This document shows positions 7,884 through 17,082 of a DNA stretch of 64,000 nt, piece after piece. The notes under the pieces are model-generated. The model made no database searches. It was not told the DNA's origin and saw nothing but the letters and a program-made list of their open reading frames with translations. Origin of the DNA: Lewinellaceae bacterium (lineage in GTDB: Bacteria; Bacteroidota; Bacteroidia; Chitinophagales; Saprospiraceae); the NCBI GenBank assembly GCA_020636025.1, contig JACJYQ010000005.1, positions 496,001 through 560,000 on the forward strand. Direction: 5' to 3'. How positions within the stretch are numbered: position 1 is the stretch's first letter; the number at the start of each line of letters is the position of its first letter. Position numbers and translations under genes: made by a program.

Positions 7884-8060
7884 TTGGAGATAGTGGGGAG
7901 TGATTAATATACCTAGTTTACAATTTGGATTTTTGTTGAATTTGCCTGCAATTTATAAATATATAATTGGGGGCGCATAATTTTGTTTAAACTGTTCACT
8001 AAATTTTAACTTTTTCAGGACAATAAACATGCCGTTTTGAATTCCGTTTACAATCAATAC

Positions 8061-8786
8061 TCACCTGTCCTTCAGTAATATCTGCCGTTCATCCCGATTC
8101 CCTTCCAGCAAATCGAAAAATTTCATTTTCGCATTTTTTTTATCTAAAAGCACCTGAGTGATGCTCACTGTTTGCACTCTGCCATCCCGACTCATCACAA
8201 AATCATAAGCAGGATCACCAACGCTTCCCGTAAAATGCAGGTTGATAATTTCATCTGGATCAATAATCTTTTCATCGGGCAATGAGTCTTTCCATTGGTC
8301 GAATACAGCCTCTCTTTTCACTTGCATATCGGGTGGGTAAAGCGTAGCCGAACACCAAAAATGGGTGTCCTCTGAGGACAGGTGTTTAAGATGCTTTTTA
8401 TGCGCATCCCAACGCAATTCAGTTACCCTTTCTTGCAGAAATAATAAAAAGGTAAAAGGCTCGATTCCCTCAAAATCATACTCTTCAAAAAAGTCGTCCG
8501 GGTCATCATACTCAAAAAAGTCGAACATCATAAGGCCCCGGCTTCGCCGGTAAGGCAGTTTCCTTTCGTGTAGCACAAATGCCCCGTTGAGGATACAAGC
8601 CGTTCTTCCACCATCTGATGCCATTATCCAGGTACCACCAGCTTTGGCATCCCTGGGAAACAACAGCTGTGTATCATTACCTATAGTCTGTGTTTCCAGG
8701 CTGAACAAAGACCTTGAAGGAGCTTCATCCCTGTTGTGTGTCAGGATAAAACCATCAGGCTTGGGTATGTAAGTAACGGTACACAT
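8061..8786 (-). CDS. NRDE family protein (TANGO2-like)
   Basis: A 241-residue protein starting MCTVTYIPK with Cys2 and the name-giving motif THNRDE at about residues 16-21, then AGGTWIMASDGGRTACILNG. This pattern defines the NRDE/TANGO2 family, whose N-terminal Cys suggests an N-terminal-nucleophile type fold; the biochemical role in bacteria is not settled. The start is fixed by the conserved Cys2. An octamer repeat array separates it from the downstream glycosyltransferase gene, and the gene stands alone functionally. Confidence 0.85.
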   Translation of the reverse strand: MCTVTYIPKPDGFILTHNRDEAPSRSLFSLETQTIGNDTQLLFPRDAKAGGTWIMASDGGRTACILNGAFVLHERKLPYRRSRGLMMFDFFEYDDPDDFFEEYDFEGIEPFTFLLFLQERVTELRWDAHKKHLKHLSSEDTHFWCSATLYPPDMQVKREAVFDQWKDSLPDEKIIDPDEIINLHFTGSVGDPAYDFVMSRDGRVQTVSITQVLLDKKNAKMKFFDLLEGNRDERQILLKDR

Positions 8787-8791
8787 TTTTT

Positions 8792-8898
8792 TAATGTGAT
8801 AATTTGATAATAAGCTAATTTGATAATGGATACATCATTTCACAATCCCCAATCATTATCACATTATCGAATTAGCTAATTATCACATTAGCTAATTA
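8792..8898. repeat. TAATTAGC-type octamer array, inverted pair
   Basis: Units such as TAATGTGA, TAATTTGA and TAAGCTAA run to about 8827. They return inverted from about 8852 (ATTATCAC, ATTATCGA, ATTAGCTA). The array fills the whole gap between the NRDE start and the glycosyltransferase stop codon, and slightly overlaps that stop. Confidence 0.75.
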
Positions 8899-9642
8899 TT
8901 GCTTGTTATACATCGCGAATTTAGCCAGACCCATTCTTTGCAGGAAGTGACAGAATGAAACTCTGAGAACGCCCAGGCCGTATTTCATGCTGCGGGAAAA
9001 GTTTATGCTAGAAGCTTCTTCAAAGTATTTGGTGGGGCAGGTAACTTCCCCAATATCGAAGCCGGCATATATGATTTGCGAGAGCATTTCATTGTCGAAC
9101 ACGAAATCATCCGAGTTCTGATTGAAGTTGATGCTTTCTAAAACTTCCCTGCTAAAAGCCCTGTATCCAGTGTGATATTCAGATAGTTTGTAGTGTATCA
9201 GCAGGTTTTGTGTAAAGGTGAGAAAGCGGTTGGCTATATACTTGTACATAGGCATACCTCCCCGCCTGGCACCCATACCCAGAATCCGCGATCCGATCAC
9301 CACTGGATAGAGATCCTCTCCAATGATATTCACCATACTGGGGATGAGTTTGGGTGTATACTGGTAATCAGGGTGCAGCATAATGACAATATCGGCATTG
9401 AGTTCCAAAGCCTTGTTATACAACGACTTTTGATTACCACCATAGCCCTTGTTTTGTTCATGGACGATGATGTGCTTTATTCCGATTTCACCTGCGAGTG
9501 CGGCCGTATTGTCCCGACTGTTATCGTCGCAAAGGACCACCTCATCTACCAGGTCACCGGGTACTTCCTTGTAGGTTTTTTCAAGTGTTTTTGCGGCGTT
9601 GTACGCCGGCAGAACGACAACGACTTTTTTCCCTTTATACAT
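8896..9642 (-). CDS. Glycosyltransferase family 2 (dolichyl/undecaprenyl-phosphate sugar transferase-like)
   Basis: A 248-residue GT2 enzyme. The GT-A fold motifs are in order: VVVLPAYNAAKTLEKT near the N-terminus, LCDDNSRDNT (nucleotide-sugar binding), and MLHPDYQY where the DxD-type motif lies. It has no clear membrane helices, so it resembles soluble DPM1-like transferases that charge a lipid phosphate with a sugar. Such enzymes feed envelope polysaccharide or protein glycosylation. It is followed on the same strand by an octamer array and the NRDE gene; a heptamer array lies upstream. Substrate unknown. Confidence 0.82.
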   Translation of the reverse strand: MYKGKKVVVVLPAYNAAKTLEKTYKEVPGDLVDEVVLCDDNSRDNTAALAGEIGIKHIIVHEQNKGYGGNQKSLYNKALELNADIVIMLHPDYQYTPKLIPSMVNIIGEDLYPVVIGSRILGMGARRGGMPMYKYIANRFLTFTQNLLIHYKLSEYHTGYRAFSREVLESINFNQNSDDFVFDNEMLSQIIYAGFDIGEVTCPTKYFEEASSINFSRSMKYGLGVLRVSFCHFLQRMGLAKFAMYNKQ

Positions 9643-9686
9643 TTAATCCCGTTTTACTTGCTTAGGTTTTTTACTTCTTTAATCAA

Positions 9687-9721
9687 CACTCCGCATTCCG
9701 CACTCCGCATTCCGCACTCAT
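9687..9721. repeat. GAGTGCG-type heptamer array, single arm
   Basis: Five consecutive 7-bp units on the plus strand (CACTCCG, CATTCCG, CACTCCG, CATTCCG, CACTCAT), 5 bp from the DUF5606 stop codon. The same heptamer family forms inverted pairs at 50638-50854 and 59811-60034. Confidence 0.8.
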
Positions 9722-9725
9722 AACC

Positions 9726-10310
9726 CTATCCGCTTTTCTTGGTTCCCATGGGCGCTTTTTTAGGCGCTACAGATTTAGAAACCGCCGAGGCTTTGTTTGG
9801 GGTACCCGGTTTAGCAGCTGCCTTTTTGGCTGTTCCGGCTGCTTTTTTAGGTGATTTGCTATCGGCCTCAGCTGCTTTTTCAGCTTCCTTTTCGGCTTCA
9901 GCTTCTTTTTTTGCCTCTTCCAGGATACCGTTCTCGTACATAAAGTTGAACCATTTGATACACTTTTTGATGTCGTTCACGTGTACCCTGTCCTGATCGT
10001 GGTCGGGGAGAATTTTTACGAAATAATCGCGTAATTCATCAGGACCGGCATTGGGATTTGCAGGAGGCAGATCTTTATACTGGTCGTACATTTTTTCAAA
10101 AACCTCCACCAATGGAATGGTTCCGTCTCCGTCATCGCTTACGGTATAAATGGCAACGGTTGCAAGTGGCGTTACCTGCCCCTGGCGGGAGGAAACAAAG
10201 CGAGTTCGGCGTTCTTTTCTGTCTTCGATGATCACACCGTCGGCGCGGCTGGCCACGAGTTTGTGCACACCTTGCATTCCCGAAACCACCAAAAATTTGT
10301 CTAAGTTCAT
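9726..10310 (-). CDS. DUF5606 domain protein with Lys/Ala-rich tail
   Basis: A 194-residue protein. Residues 1-130 match DUF5606, a Bacteroidota-specific domain of unknown function (MNLDKFLVVSGMQGVHKLVA, then LATVAIYTVSDDGDGTIPL). The last 60 residues are low-complexity, rich in Ala, Lys and Glu (AEAEKEAEKAAEADSKSPKK) and then Ala/Lys/Pro, resembling a histone-H1-like tail; it is probably disordered and basic. The gene starts 12 bp after the frr stop codon, so the two are very likely co-transcribed. A link to translation is suggested only by that context. Confidence 0.8.
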   Translation of the reverse strand: MNLDKFLVVSGMQGVHKLVASRADGVIIEDRKERRTRFVSSRQGQVTPLATVAIYTVSDDGDGTIPLVEVFEKMYDQYKDLPPANPNAGPDELRDYFVKILPDHDQDRVHVNDIKKCIKWFNFMYENGILEEAKKEAEAEKEAEKAAEADSKSPKKAAGTAKKAAAKPGTPNKASAVSKSVAPKKAPMGTKKSG

Positions 10311-10322
10311 TGTAATTTGTGT

Positions 10323-10883
10323 TTAAACAGTCATTATCTCGGCTTCCTTGTGTTTCAGAACCTCATCAACCTGAGCAATTGATTTATTCACCAGATCCTG
10401 GGCTTCTGTTTCCTTGCGTTTCCCTATGTCTTCGGGTAGGCCTTCTTTCACCGATTTCTTTATTTGATCAAGTACTTTGTGTCTGGCATTTCGGATACCC
10501 ACTTTGCTTTCTTCCCCTGCGTGTTTGGCTTTTTTGACCATTTCTACCCTGCGTTCTTCCGTTAAGGGTGGAACCGACAATCTGATTTGTTCGCCGTCAT
10601 TTGCAGGTGTTATGCCAATATTCGCATTGATAATGGCTCTTTCGATGGTACTCAGCATGTTTTTTTCCCAAGGCTGAATAACGATCGTCCTGGCATCTGC
10701 AATCTGAACATTGGCGACCTGAGTTAATGGTGTTGGAGCACCATAATATTCTACCATCAAGTCACTTACCAGGGATGTGGATGCTTTACCGGTGCGCAAT
10801 TTGACCAATTCATGCTTCAAATGCTCCATCGCTTTGTCAATATGGTCATTTGCTTCCTTAAATGCTTTTTCAATTTCTTCCAT
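10323..10883 (-). CDS. frr: Ribosome recycling factor
   Basis: A 186-residue protein of standard length. Family landmarks are present: LVKLRTGKASTSLVSDLMVEYYG, read here in parts as RTGKAST and VEYYGAPTPL, then VQIADARTIVIQPWEK and LSVPPLTEERRVEMVKKAK. With EF-G it splits post-termination ribosomes into subunits, an essential step. It is followed after 12 bp by the DUF5606 gene and is divergent from the PP2C phosphatase gene at 11024, with 140 bp between them. Confidence 0.96.
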   Translation of the reverse strand: MEEIEKAFKEANDHIDKAMEHLKHELVKLRTGKASTSLVSDLMVEYYGAPTPLTQVANVQIADARTIVIQPWEKNMLSTIERAIINANIGITPANDGEQIRLSVPPLTEERRVEMVKKAKHAGEESKVGIRNARHKVLDQIKKSVKEGLPEDIGKRKETEAQDLVNKSIAQVDEVLKHKEAEIMTV

Positions 10884-11023
10884 TATTGTACTGTTTGGTT
10901 AAAGAGCCGGGACTAACTTTAAAAGCTGTTTCAGCCCCGTAAAATAAATTTCCCGCCACAAAGGTCATAAGTTTTATTAAAAACAACATTGAAAATGTGT
11001 TGTGACGTACCTTCGGCCTTGCT

Positions 11024-12268
11024 ATGCCTGAATTACAGGAAATAAAAACAACGCTTTCCAGAATTGATAAGCTGGAGCGGGACATTGGTCTCAAACAATT
11101 GCAAATCAATAGTTTGCTGACCATTACCCAGGCCATCAATGAGAATGTGCCTGCGGATGACCTGTTCCGGATGTATGGAGCATTCCTGCGTTTTGAAATG
11201 GCTATCCGGAAAATGGCGCTATTTTTCCGCGAAGGTACAACCTGGGAGTGTAAAGCATCTGCTGGTTTCCCGGAAGATTTGTTGCAGGCTGACATAAGCG
11301 CCGACCTCGACCGCATTCGTTCCACTCAGGGACTAGGTTCTGCCACCCAACCGCTTTTTAAGGAATTTGACCTTGTAATTCCGGTGATGCACAAAAATAC
11401 GGCAATTGCTTATGCCTTCCTGGGTGGTTTCCGCGATGAGGATGATGTGTATAGCAAAGTGCAATTTGTAACTACCATCACGAACATCATCGGGGTGGCC
11501 ATCGAAAACAAACGGCTGTTTAAATCTCAGGTTCAGCAGCAGATCGTAAACCGTGAGGTTGAACTCGCTGCCGAAATTCAACAGGCATTAGTACCCAATC
11601 GCTTACCCTCCGGAGATAATTATCAATTGTCCAGTATCTACAAGCCGCACTTTGCTGTGGGTGGAGACTATTACGATGTAGTGGAATTCCCCGACGGGCA
11701 AATTGCCTTTTGCATAGCCGATATTACCGGGAAAGGAGTTTCTGCAGCCTTGCTCATGGCCAATTTTCAGGCAAATTTCCGTGCCCTGGTTACACGCCGG
11801 CCCGCCCTCGAAGAACTGGTGCAAGACATGAATGCAGCCGTATATGAAGTGACAAAAGGAGATAAATTCATTACCTTTTTTGTTGCCAAATACGATACTT
11901 CCAGCAGAACACTCCATTATGTGAATGCCGGGCACACACCTCCCATACTTGTTACAAACGGAGAAGCAATACCGCTGAAAAATGGATGTACATCCCTGGG
12001 TTGGCTCGAAGAACTTCCATTTCTGGAACTCGGTGGAATATGCCTTACTGGAGAGGCCCTCATCTTTACATATACCGACGGGCTGACTGAGGTTAGAAAC
12101 AGCGATGGTGAAGAGTTTGGCGAAGACAACCTGGTAAAGTTTCTGGTTTCCCAATCAGATCAGGATGCTAAGGCTTTAAATACCAACCTGTTAAGCCACG
12201 TGGAAAAATTCCGGGGTCGCGAACCCTGGCCTGATGACATTACCGTGCTCACCTGTAAGGTCTTTTAG
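11024..12268 (+). CDS. PP2C/SpoIIE-type serine/threonine phosphatase with GAF-like sensor
   Basis: A 414-residue protein. An N-terminal helical segment (residues 5-35) is followed by a GAF-like region (about 35-175) and a SpoIIE/PP2C phosphatase domain (about 190-412). Metal-binding motifs are intact: GGDYYDVVEF, CIADITGKGVSAALLMAN, VNAGHTPPIL and YTDGLTEVRN. Such RsbU-like enzymes dephosphorylate anti-anti-sigma factors or other regulators in response to a signal bound by the GAF domain. No STAS or RsbW-type gene is nearby, so the substrate is unknown. No membrane segment is seen, so it should be cytosolic. Confidence 0.87.
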   Translation: MPELQEIKTTLSRIDKLERDIGLKQLQINSLLTITQAINENVPADDLFRMYGAFLRFEMAIRKMALFFREGTTWECKASAGFPEDLLQADISADLDRIRSTQGLGSATQPLFKEFDLVIPVMHKNTAIAYAFLGGFRDEDDVYSKVQFVTTITNIIGVAIENKRLFKSQVQQQIVNREVELAAEIQQALVPNRLPSGDNYQLSSIYKPHFAVGGDYYDVVEFPDGQIAFCIADITGKGVSAALLMANFQANFRALVTRRPALEELVQDMNAAVYEVTKGDKFITFFVAKYDTSSRTLHYVNAGHTPPILVTNGEAIPLKNGCTSLGWLEELPFLELGGICLTGEALIFTYTDGLTEVRNSDGEEFGEDNLVKFLVSQSDQDAKALNTNLLSHVEKFRGREPWPDDITVLTCKVF

Positions 12269-12331
12269 TAAGCAAAGACCTGATATTTTACCCGACTGCT
12301 CCCAGCTTGATCTAATTCAACTCGCTTTTAT

Positions 12332-12361
12332 TTTGCAGTTGATGAATCTATACTATCTTTC
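12332..12361 (+). promoter_or_regulatory. Candidate promoter of the first porin-like gene
   Basis: TTTG at 12332-12335 and TATCTTTC (one mismatch to TAnnTTTG) at 12354-12361 with 18 bases between. It lies 49 bp before the ATG at 12410. Confidence 0.45.
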
Positions 12362-12409
12362 CCCATCAATTTCATTAAATCATTTTCTAACCATCTAAAT
12401 TTTTACCGT

Positions 12410-13042
12410 ATGAAAAAGATGCTTAAAATTAGCTTGTTTATCGCGCTTTTTGCGGCAACAAGTGTAGCTTATTCTCAAATCAGCATTGGTGCAAAAGCCG
12501 GTCTGAACCTGGCCAATGTATTAACTGATGACGATGAAGCTGATCCAAAAATGCTGCCTTCATTTCAGGTTGGTGTTGTAGTTGAACTTGGCTTGACAGA
12601 GAGCGTGGCCATTCAAACAGGGGCTTCAGTTCAGGGCAAAGGCTTTAAAGAAGAGTCTGAATTTTTAGGAGAAAAATTCACCTTCAAAGCCATGCCAATG
12701 TACGTTCAGGTTCCAGCTCATATTGTGTATAACGGAAGTGGCTTCTTTGTAGGAGCAGGCCCTTATGTAGCATTTGGAATTGGCGGCAAGTTTAAAGCTG
12801 AAGGGGGAGGGAACTCAGATTCAGAATCCATTAGTTTTGGCAACTCTGATACTGATGACATGGCTCCGCTCGATTTTGGTATCGGTGCACAGGCTGGTGT
12901 AAACGTTGGACCAGTTAAAATTGGTGCTGGATACGATTTCGGACTTGCCCAGATTATTCCAAAGGATCAGCGAGGCGATGGTAGCCCATCTGTAAAAAAT
13001 GGAGTTATCAACGTATTTGTTTCCTATTTCTTTGGACAATAA
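12410..13042 (+). CDS. Porin-like outer membrane beta-barrel protein, copy 1
   Basis: A 210-residue protein with a signal peptide (residues 1-21, ending AYSQ) and then ISIGAKAGLNLANVL, the usual start of PorT-like outer-membrane barrels in Bacteroidota. Alternating hydrophobic strands follow, and the protein ends in an aromatic-rich strand (VFVSYFFGQ). It is the first of a tandem array: copy 2 at 13146 shares the signal, the barrel opening and the last strand, and a broken copy 3 starts at 13899. A perfect 13-bp terminator follows. No specific ligand can be inferred. Confidence 0.85.
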   Translation: MKKMLKISLFIALFAATSVAYSQISIGAKAGLNLANVLTDDDEADPKMLPSFQVGVVVELGLTESVAIQTGASVQGKGFKEESEFLGEKFTFKAMPMYVQVPAHIVYNGSGFFVGAGPYVAFGIGGKFKAEGGGNSDSESISFGNSDTDDMAPLDFGIGAQAGVNVGPVKIGAGYDFGLAQIIPKDQRGDGSPSVKNGVINVFVSYFFGQ

Positions 13043-13082
13043 ACTCTAAAGCGTCCTTTTTAGTAAAGAACAAAATCAAATT

Positions 13083-13118
13083 AAACCTCCTGTGTCATTT
13101 TGTAAACACAGGAGGTTT
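13083..13118 (+). terminator. Intrinsic terminator after porin copy 1
   Basis: A perfect 13-bp stem (AAACCTCCTGTGT with ACACAGGAGGTTT), a 10-nt loop and a following T. A near-identical hairpin follows copy 2, so the terminator was duplicated with the gene. Confidence 0.8.
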
Positions 13119-13145
13119 TCATTCAAAGCATTTACATTTCTAATT

Positions 13146-13790
13146 ATGAAAAAAACTCTGAGATTCAGCTTGTTCATAGCGCTACTTGGCACATCATGTG
13201 TGGCTTTTTCCCAGATCAGCATTGGTGCAAAAGCCGGTTTGAACCTGGCAAATATCATGACTGACGAAAATGACTTCGATACAAAAATGCTACCTACCTT
13301 CCAGGTCGGTGCAGTTGTTGAATTTGGTCTAACTGAAAACATTGCAATTCAAACTGGCGCATCGCTTCAAGGGAAGGGGTTTAAATATGAAGATGAATTT
13401 ACCGTCCTTGGAGAAACTTTTAAAACCACGTCTACTGCAACGCCATTATACATTCAAGTTCCCGCACATGTTATGTACAACGGAAATGGCTTTTTTGTTG
13501 GGGTGGGACCTTATGTAGGATTTGGCATTGCTGGCAAACTCAAATCAGAAGTAAATGGCAGCTCTACATCTGATGACATCAATTTTGGTAATACAATTGA
13601 TGATGACTTTTCTCCAATAGATTTCGGGGTTGGCGCACAAGCCGGGGTTAGTTTTGGCCCGGTTCGTGTTGGTGCGGGTTACGATCTTGGCTTGGCTGAT
13701 ATTGTAGCAAAAGATAATCGATCTGCCGGTCAACCTACTGTCAAAAACAGCGTTATCAACATATTTGCGTCCTATTTCTTTGGACAGTAA
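13146..13790 (+). CDS. Porin-like outer membrane beta-barrel protein, copy 2
   Basis: A 214-residue paralogue of the preceding gene. The ATG at 13146 was chosen because the protein then opens MKKTLRFSLFIALLGTSC, aligning with copy 1, whereas the upstream in-frame ATG (13092) lies inside the terminator hairpin of copy 1. Shared stretches include QISIGAKAGLNLAN, KMLP-FQVG-VVE-GLTE and the final SYFFGQ. The acidic surface loops differ most (for example EVNGSSTSDDINFGN), as expected for exposed loops under diversifying change. It is followed by its own copy of the terminator. Confidence 0.85.
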   Translation: MKKTLRFSLFIALLGTSCVAFSQISIGAKAGLNLANIMTDENDFDTKMLPTFQVGAVVEFGLTENIAIQTGASLQGKGFKYEDEFTVLGETFKTTSTATPLYIQVPAHVMYNGNGFFVGVGPYVGFGIAGKLKSEVNGSSTSDDINFGNTIDDDFSPIDFGVGAQAGVSFGPVRVGAGYDLGLADIVAKDNRSAGQPTVKNSVINIFASYFFGQ

Positions 13791-13831
13791 GCTGTAAAGC
13801 GTCCTTTTTGAAGAAAGAATAATATTGAATC

Positions 13832-13868
13832 AAACCTCCTGTGTCATTTTGTTGAGCACAGGAGGTTT
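13832..13868 (+). terminator. Intrinsic terminator after porin copy 2
   Basis: A 12-bp stem (AAACCTCCTGTG with CACAGGAGGTTT), extended by one wobble pair and followed by TT. It is homologous to the hairpin at 13083. Confidence 0.8.
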
Positions 13869-13898
13869 TTATTCCAACCATATATACATTTCTATAGC

Positions 13899-14126
13899 AT
13901 GAAGAATATTCTAAAATTCAGCCTATGTATAACGCTACTTGGCACAACATGTGTAGCTTTTTCCCAGGTCAACATTGGCGCAAAAGCCGGGCTAAACCTG
14001 GCTACAATTTATCAGGTACATTTCCCGCCGCGCTTGCGTCTTTTTTGACCAAGCGCACGTTATGTGAATAGCCATGACAACGAAATCAATTATACCATTG
14101 GCCAGTTAAGCCTCATTTGGCTCTAA
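13899..14126 (+). pseudogene. Decayed third copy of the porin-like gene
   Basis: The ATG at 13899 begins a frame that matches the signal peptide and first strand of copies 1 and 2 (QVNIGAKAGLNLAT) for about 36 residues. The similarity then stops and TGA closes the frame at 14046-14048. The same frame continues open for another 25 codons to a TAA at 14124-14126, reading YVNSHDNEINYTIGQLSLIW near its end. This could be the 3' end of a barrel gene after an internal deletion. About 160 residues of the expected protein are missing. The TAA overlaps the stop codon of the convergent CHAT gene by two bases. Confidence 0.75.
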
Positions 14127-17035
14127 CGCCTGTTTTGAGATGAGTTCTTGCCTTTTCTGTGCAAGTTGCCTTTTCTTATCCAAATGATGCAGAGCAATAT
14201 AGAAGCCATTGCCAGTAGCAGCCACCACCCATTTCTCCAGCCGGAAGCTCCCAGATCCAGGGCACACATGTCTCCGCTAGCGGTCACGCCTGCCCAATAA
14301 AATGGATGTGTCATTTCAAAATACTGGTCATCTTTCAGATAATCGAGTTTTGCCAGTCTCAGGGCCTCGTCTTTTGTTTTGCCAGCCTGTAAATATTTCA
14401 AAAACCCTTGTACCAGCGGACCAGCGCTGTTTTCATGCAACAACCACAAACTCATAACGGTGGCCGGGACACCTGCACGGGCAAAGGCACGGGCCAGACT
14501 GTACACACCTTCCCCTTTCTGCAGCTTGCCAAAGCCGGAATGACAGGCGCTCAATACTGCCAGATCTGCCTGCAACTGCATGATCTGTAGTTCGCTGGCA
14601 TACAATATGTTATCGTTCTCAAGAGAGTCAAACAATTGATCGCCAAACAAAAAGCGCGACAATTCCGGGTTTTCCGCGTCAGCTATGCCATGCATGGCCA
14701 GCAATAAGAGCCGGCAGTCAGGTGCAACCATTTTGAAATTGGCTTCGCTTGCCTGTGGACCAAACCAGTTTTTACCACCAAACAAGGCTCTGGCTTTTTT
14801 CACCATCGTGCTTGTATTCCCAAGCTTATATATCCCTGCTGTTGAGTATTCAGGAGCAAATCCGGCAAAAGAGTACTTGGAAGCATTTGCTCGCAAACGA
14901 TGCTGCCGGCTGATATCCTGCTGCATTTTCAACAAAGTTGCCGAATAGGCATACCCTACATTGCACTTTGTCAACAACCAGGGGAGATCACGCCAATTGC
15001 CATTTGGGGAATCCTGTAATAGCAAGGTCTCAAAGGGGACGAATACCAGGGCATCATCCGGTACAATGATCAAGTCATTTGCAGAGCTGAATTTTTTGGT
15101 CAATTCAGGCGACAAAAGCAATTCATACAATTGAAAAGCCATTTGCCTGAAATGCCTGGCTGCTTCCTGGTCGCCCTCTTCTCCGTTTTGCAGGTAGGTC
15201 ACAAATTCATGAACATTCGCCCTGAAATCCTTGTCAACAGATTCCCGCCTCCATGAAAAATTACCATCTTCGTCAAAAGAAAAAACATACAAATAGGCTT
15301 CACTCTGATAGTAATTCAACATGATCTGTCCAACTCTTAGGAGAGCAGGCACTTCCATTGACTGCAAAAACCTTATCCCATCTGAAAGTGTGGCATAAGC
15401 AGGGTATTGTTGCCGCAGGTCTGACTTAAACTTTTCATTGGCCTGTTTCAGGTCAAAAAGTTCTTTTTCCAATTGAGCCAACCGATCGTTGCCGGTACCG
15501 CCTTCGTTTGAGAGCTGTTGTTTCAAATTCGCAATTTCCGTGTCATACCAGGCCAGTTTCCCATTCCAATTGGCTTCCTGTAAACGGATATTTTCGGGCA
15601 GATGATAATTAGCTTGTGCTGCAGAAAGGCTTTTCAAGAGCAAAATACCGCGTGCCTGCTCACTTAACTGGAAAGCCCTGTCTGCGTATTCCCTTTTTTG
15701 ATGGCTGCTTTCATATAGTCTCCAGGCAATAGAAATGGCGTCGTCAAACTGTTGCCGGCTGTTGCTCAGGGCAAATAAGGAAGAGGATTCATAGGCGTAT
15801 GTAGCCCGCAATCTGGCATCCATGACCGGAACAAGCTCGTAACATTCCAGTGCATTTTCCAATAAGCCCAACGCAACAAATGCTTTGGCTTTCCCCAACA
15901 GCGCTTCTTCAATGGTATTCTCGGCGATAAAAATGGATGTTGGCGGATTTTGAAAATTGTCTTGTGGCTTAAACACTTTGAGTACACTTTTCAAGGCCGC
16001 CTGAAACTCCGCCAATGCAGCTTCAGGTTGTTTTTGCCTTAACAGAAAAGAGCCCAGACTGCAATGCGCCTTCCCAGCTTCGCGAGAAAAACCTGTCCAC
16101 CTGGATTGGCGAACCAACTCAATGTTCTTTTTGTAGTGAAATAAGGCCTGTTTTGCATTTCCAAGGGAGTCCTGAATACAGGCAGCCAACATGTGATACC
16201 CGGACAACATTTCCGACTTCCCATTTGCATCCTCAGGAGGCAACTGAAAAATAAGGGCATAAGCCATAGACAATGCCTTGTTTGCCGATTGTATATCCCC
16301 CTGATTAAGCCTGACAGTAGCTTCTGTGAACTTTGTAGTGACTTTGCTGAGAACAGGGAGGTCACGAATAGCCAGACCCTCATTGATAACTTCTATGGCA
16401 TCCTGGTATTTTCCTCCGTCCATTAATGCAATGGCCAGATCGCCGTACTTCCCCATTTGAGGAGCATTGTGTTTTTTACCATACTCAATGCCTCTACGCA
16501 ACAAATTTTCTGCCCGGGTATAATCACCCAGTCTGGTGTAAGTGTTGCCAAGCTGGTGGTAAATAAATTTAGCAATGTTGTCGCTGTTTTCATGCAGCCG
16601 GTTAACAAACAGGCTGAAGGCGGTCTCGTAATATCTGGATGCCGTGTAGAAATCATTATTCAGATACTGAAAGAAATAGCCTTGATATTCATATAGTCGA
16701 GTCAGTTGTTCCCATTCCTCAAAAGACCGCGGTTCACGCCACATGTCATGTAAAGCCTTATCCAATACCTCCACAGCATCGAAATGGCGATTGAAATAAC
16801 CGGCAATGGCAAACGAGTGAGCAATATTTGCTTCAAGCCACCATTTCAGACTGTCAGCTTTTTGATATATACCGAGTTCAAGGCCTCGCCATATCTCACA
16901 ACTGTCGATTTGGTTGCGATCAAGAGCCGCCATGGCATTTGTCCGGAATTTATCTGCCAATGCCATATCGGGTTGCGCTGAGGCAACAAATACGGACAAA
17001 AAGGCCCAAATAAATACAATATAACTACGGATCAT
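14123..17035 (-). CDS. TPR-CHAT protein: caspase-like peptidase with TPR repeats, membrane-anchored
   Basis: A 970-residue protein. A signal peptide (about 1-20, ending VASAQ) is followed by TPR repeats (about 25-480), a coiled-coil (about 500-550) and a CHAT domain (about 600-930). The caspase-like dyad is intact: His782 in LAMHGIAD and Cys831 in LSACHSGFG, followed by GEGVYSLARAFARAGVPATV. A C-terminal membrane helix (about 940-958) precedes a basic tail. CHAT proteins are caspase-HetF-related peptidases; a signal peptide plus C-terminal anchor suggests that it works in the periplasm. It lies 130 bp downstream of the secreted membrane protein gene (17166-18815), separated by a hairpin. Confidence 0.88.
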   Translation of the reverse strand: MIRSYIVFIWAFLSVFVASAQPDMALADKFRTNAMAALDRNQIDSCEIWRGLELGIYQKADSLKWWLEANIAHSFAIAGYFNRHFDAVEVLDKALHDMWREPRSFEEWEQLTRLYEYQGYFFQYLNNDFYTASRYYETAFSLFVNRLHENSDNIAKFIYHQLGNTYTRLGDYTRAENLLRRGIEYGKKHNAPQMGKYGDLAIALMDGGKYQDAIEVINEGLAIRDLPVLSKVTTKFTEATVRLNQGDIQSANKALSMAYALIFQLPPEDANGKSEMLSGYHMLAACIQDSLGNAKQALFHYKKNIELVRQSRWTGFSREAGKAHCSLGSFLLRQKQPEAALAEFQAALKSVLKVFKPQDNFQNPPTSIFIAENTIEEALLGKAKAFVALGLLENALECYELVPVMDARLRATYAYESSSLFALSNSRQQFDDAISIAWRLYESSHQKREYADRAFQLSEQARGILLLKSLSAAQANYHLPENIRLQEANWNGKLAWYDTEIANLKQQLSNEGGTGNDRLAQLEKELFDLKQANEKFKSDLRQQYPAYATLSDGIRFLQSMEVPALLRVGQIMLNYYQSEAYLYVFSFDEDGNFSWRRESVDKDFRANVHEFVTYLQNGEEGDQEAARHFRQMAFQLYELLLSPELTKKFSSANDLIIVPDDALVFVPFETLLLQDSPNGNWRDLPWLLTKCNVGYAYSATLLKMQQDISRQHRLRANASKYSFAGFAPEYSTAGIYKLGNTSTMVKKARALFGGKNWFGPQASEANFKMVAPDCRLLLLAMHGIADAENPELSRFLFGDQLFDSLENDNILYASELQIMQLQADLAVLSACHSGFGKLQKGEGVYSLARAFARAGVPATVMSLWLLHENSAGPLVQGFLKYLQAGKTKDEALRLAKLDYLKDDQYFEMTHPFYWAGVTASGDMCALDLGASGWRNGWWLLLAMASILLCIIWIRKGNLHRKGKNSSQNRR

Positions 17036-17082
17036 GTGGCGGGAATTATTCCTTGATTAAACTGATTCGATTGATTTTGCCA

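Noticed and set aside
13905..14048. Third porin copy as a functional short gene
   Set aside because: It stops after 49 residues, with the last dozen unlike the barrel; it keeps a signal peptide but no barrel.
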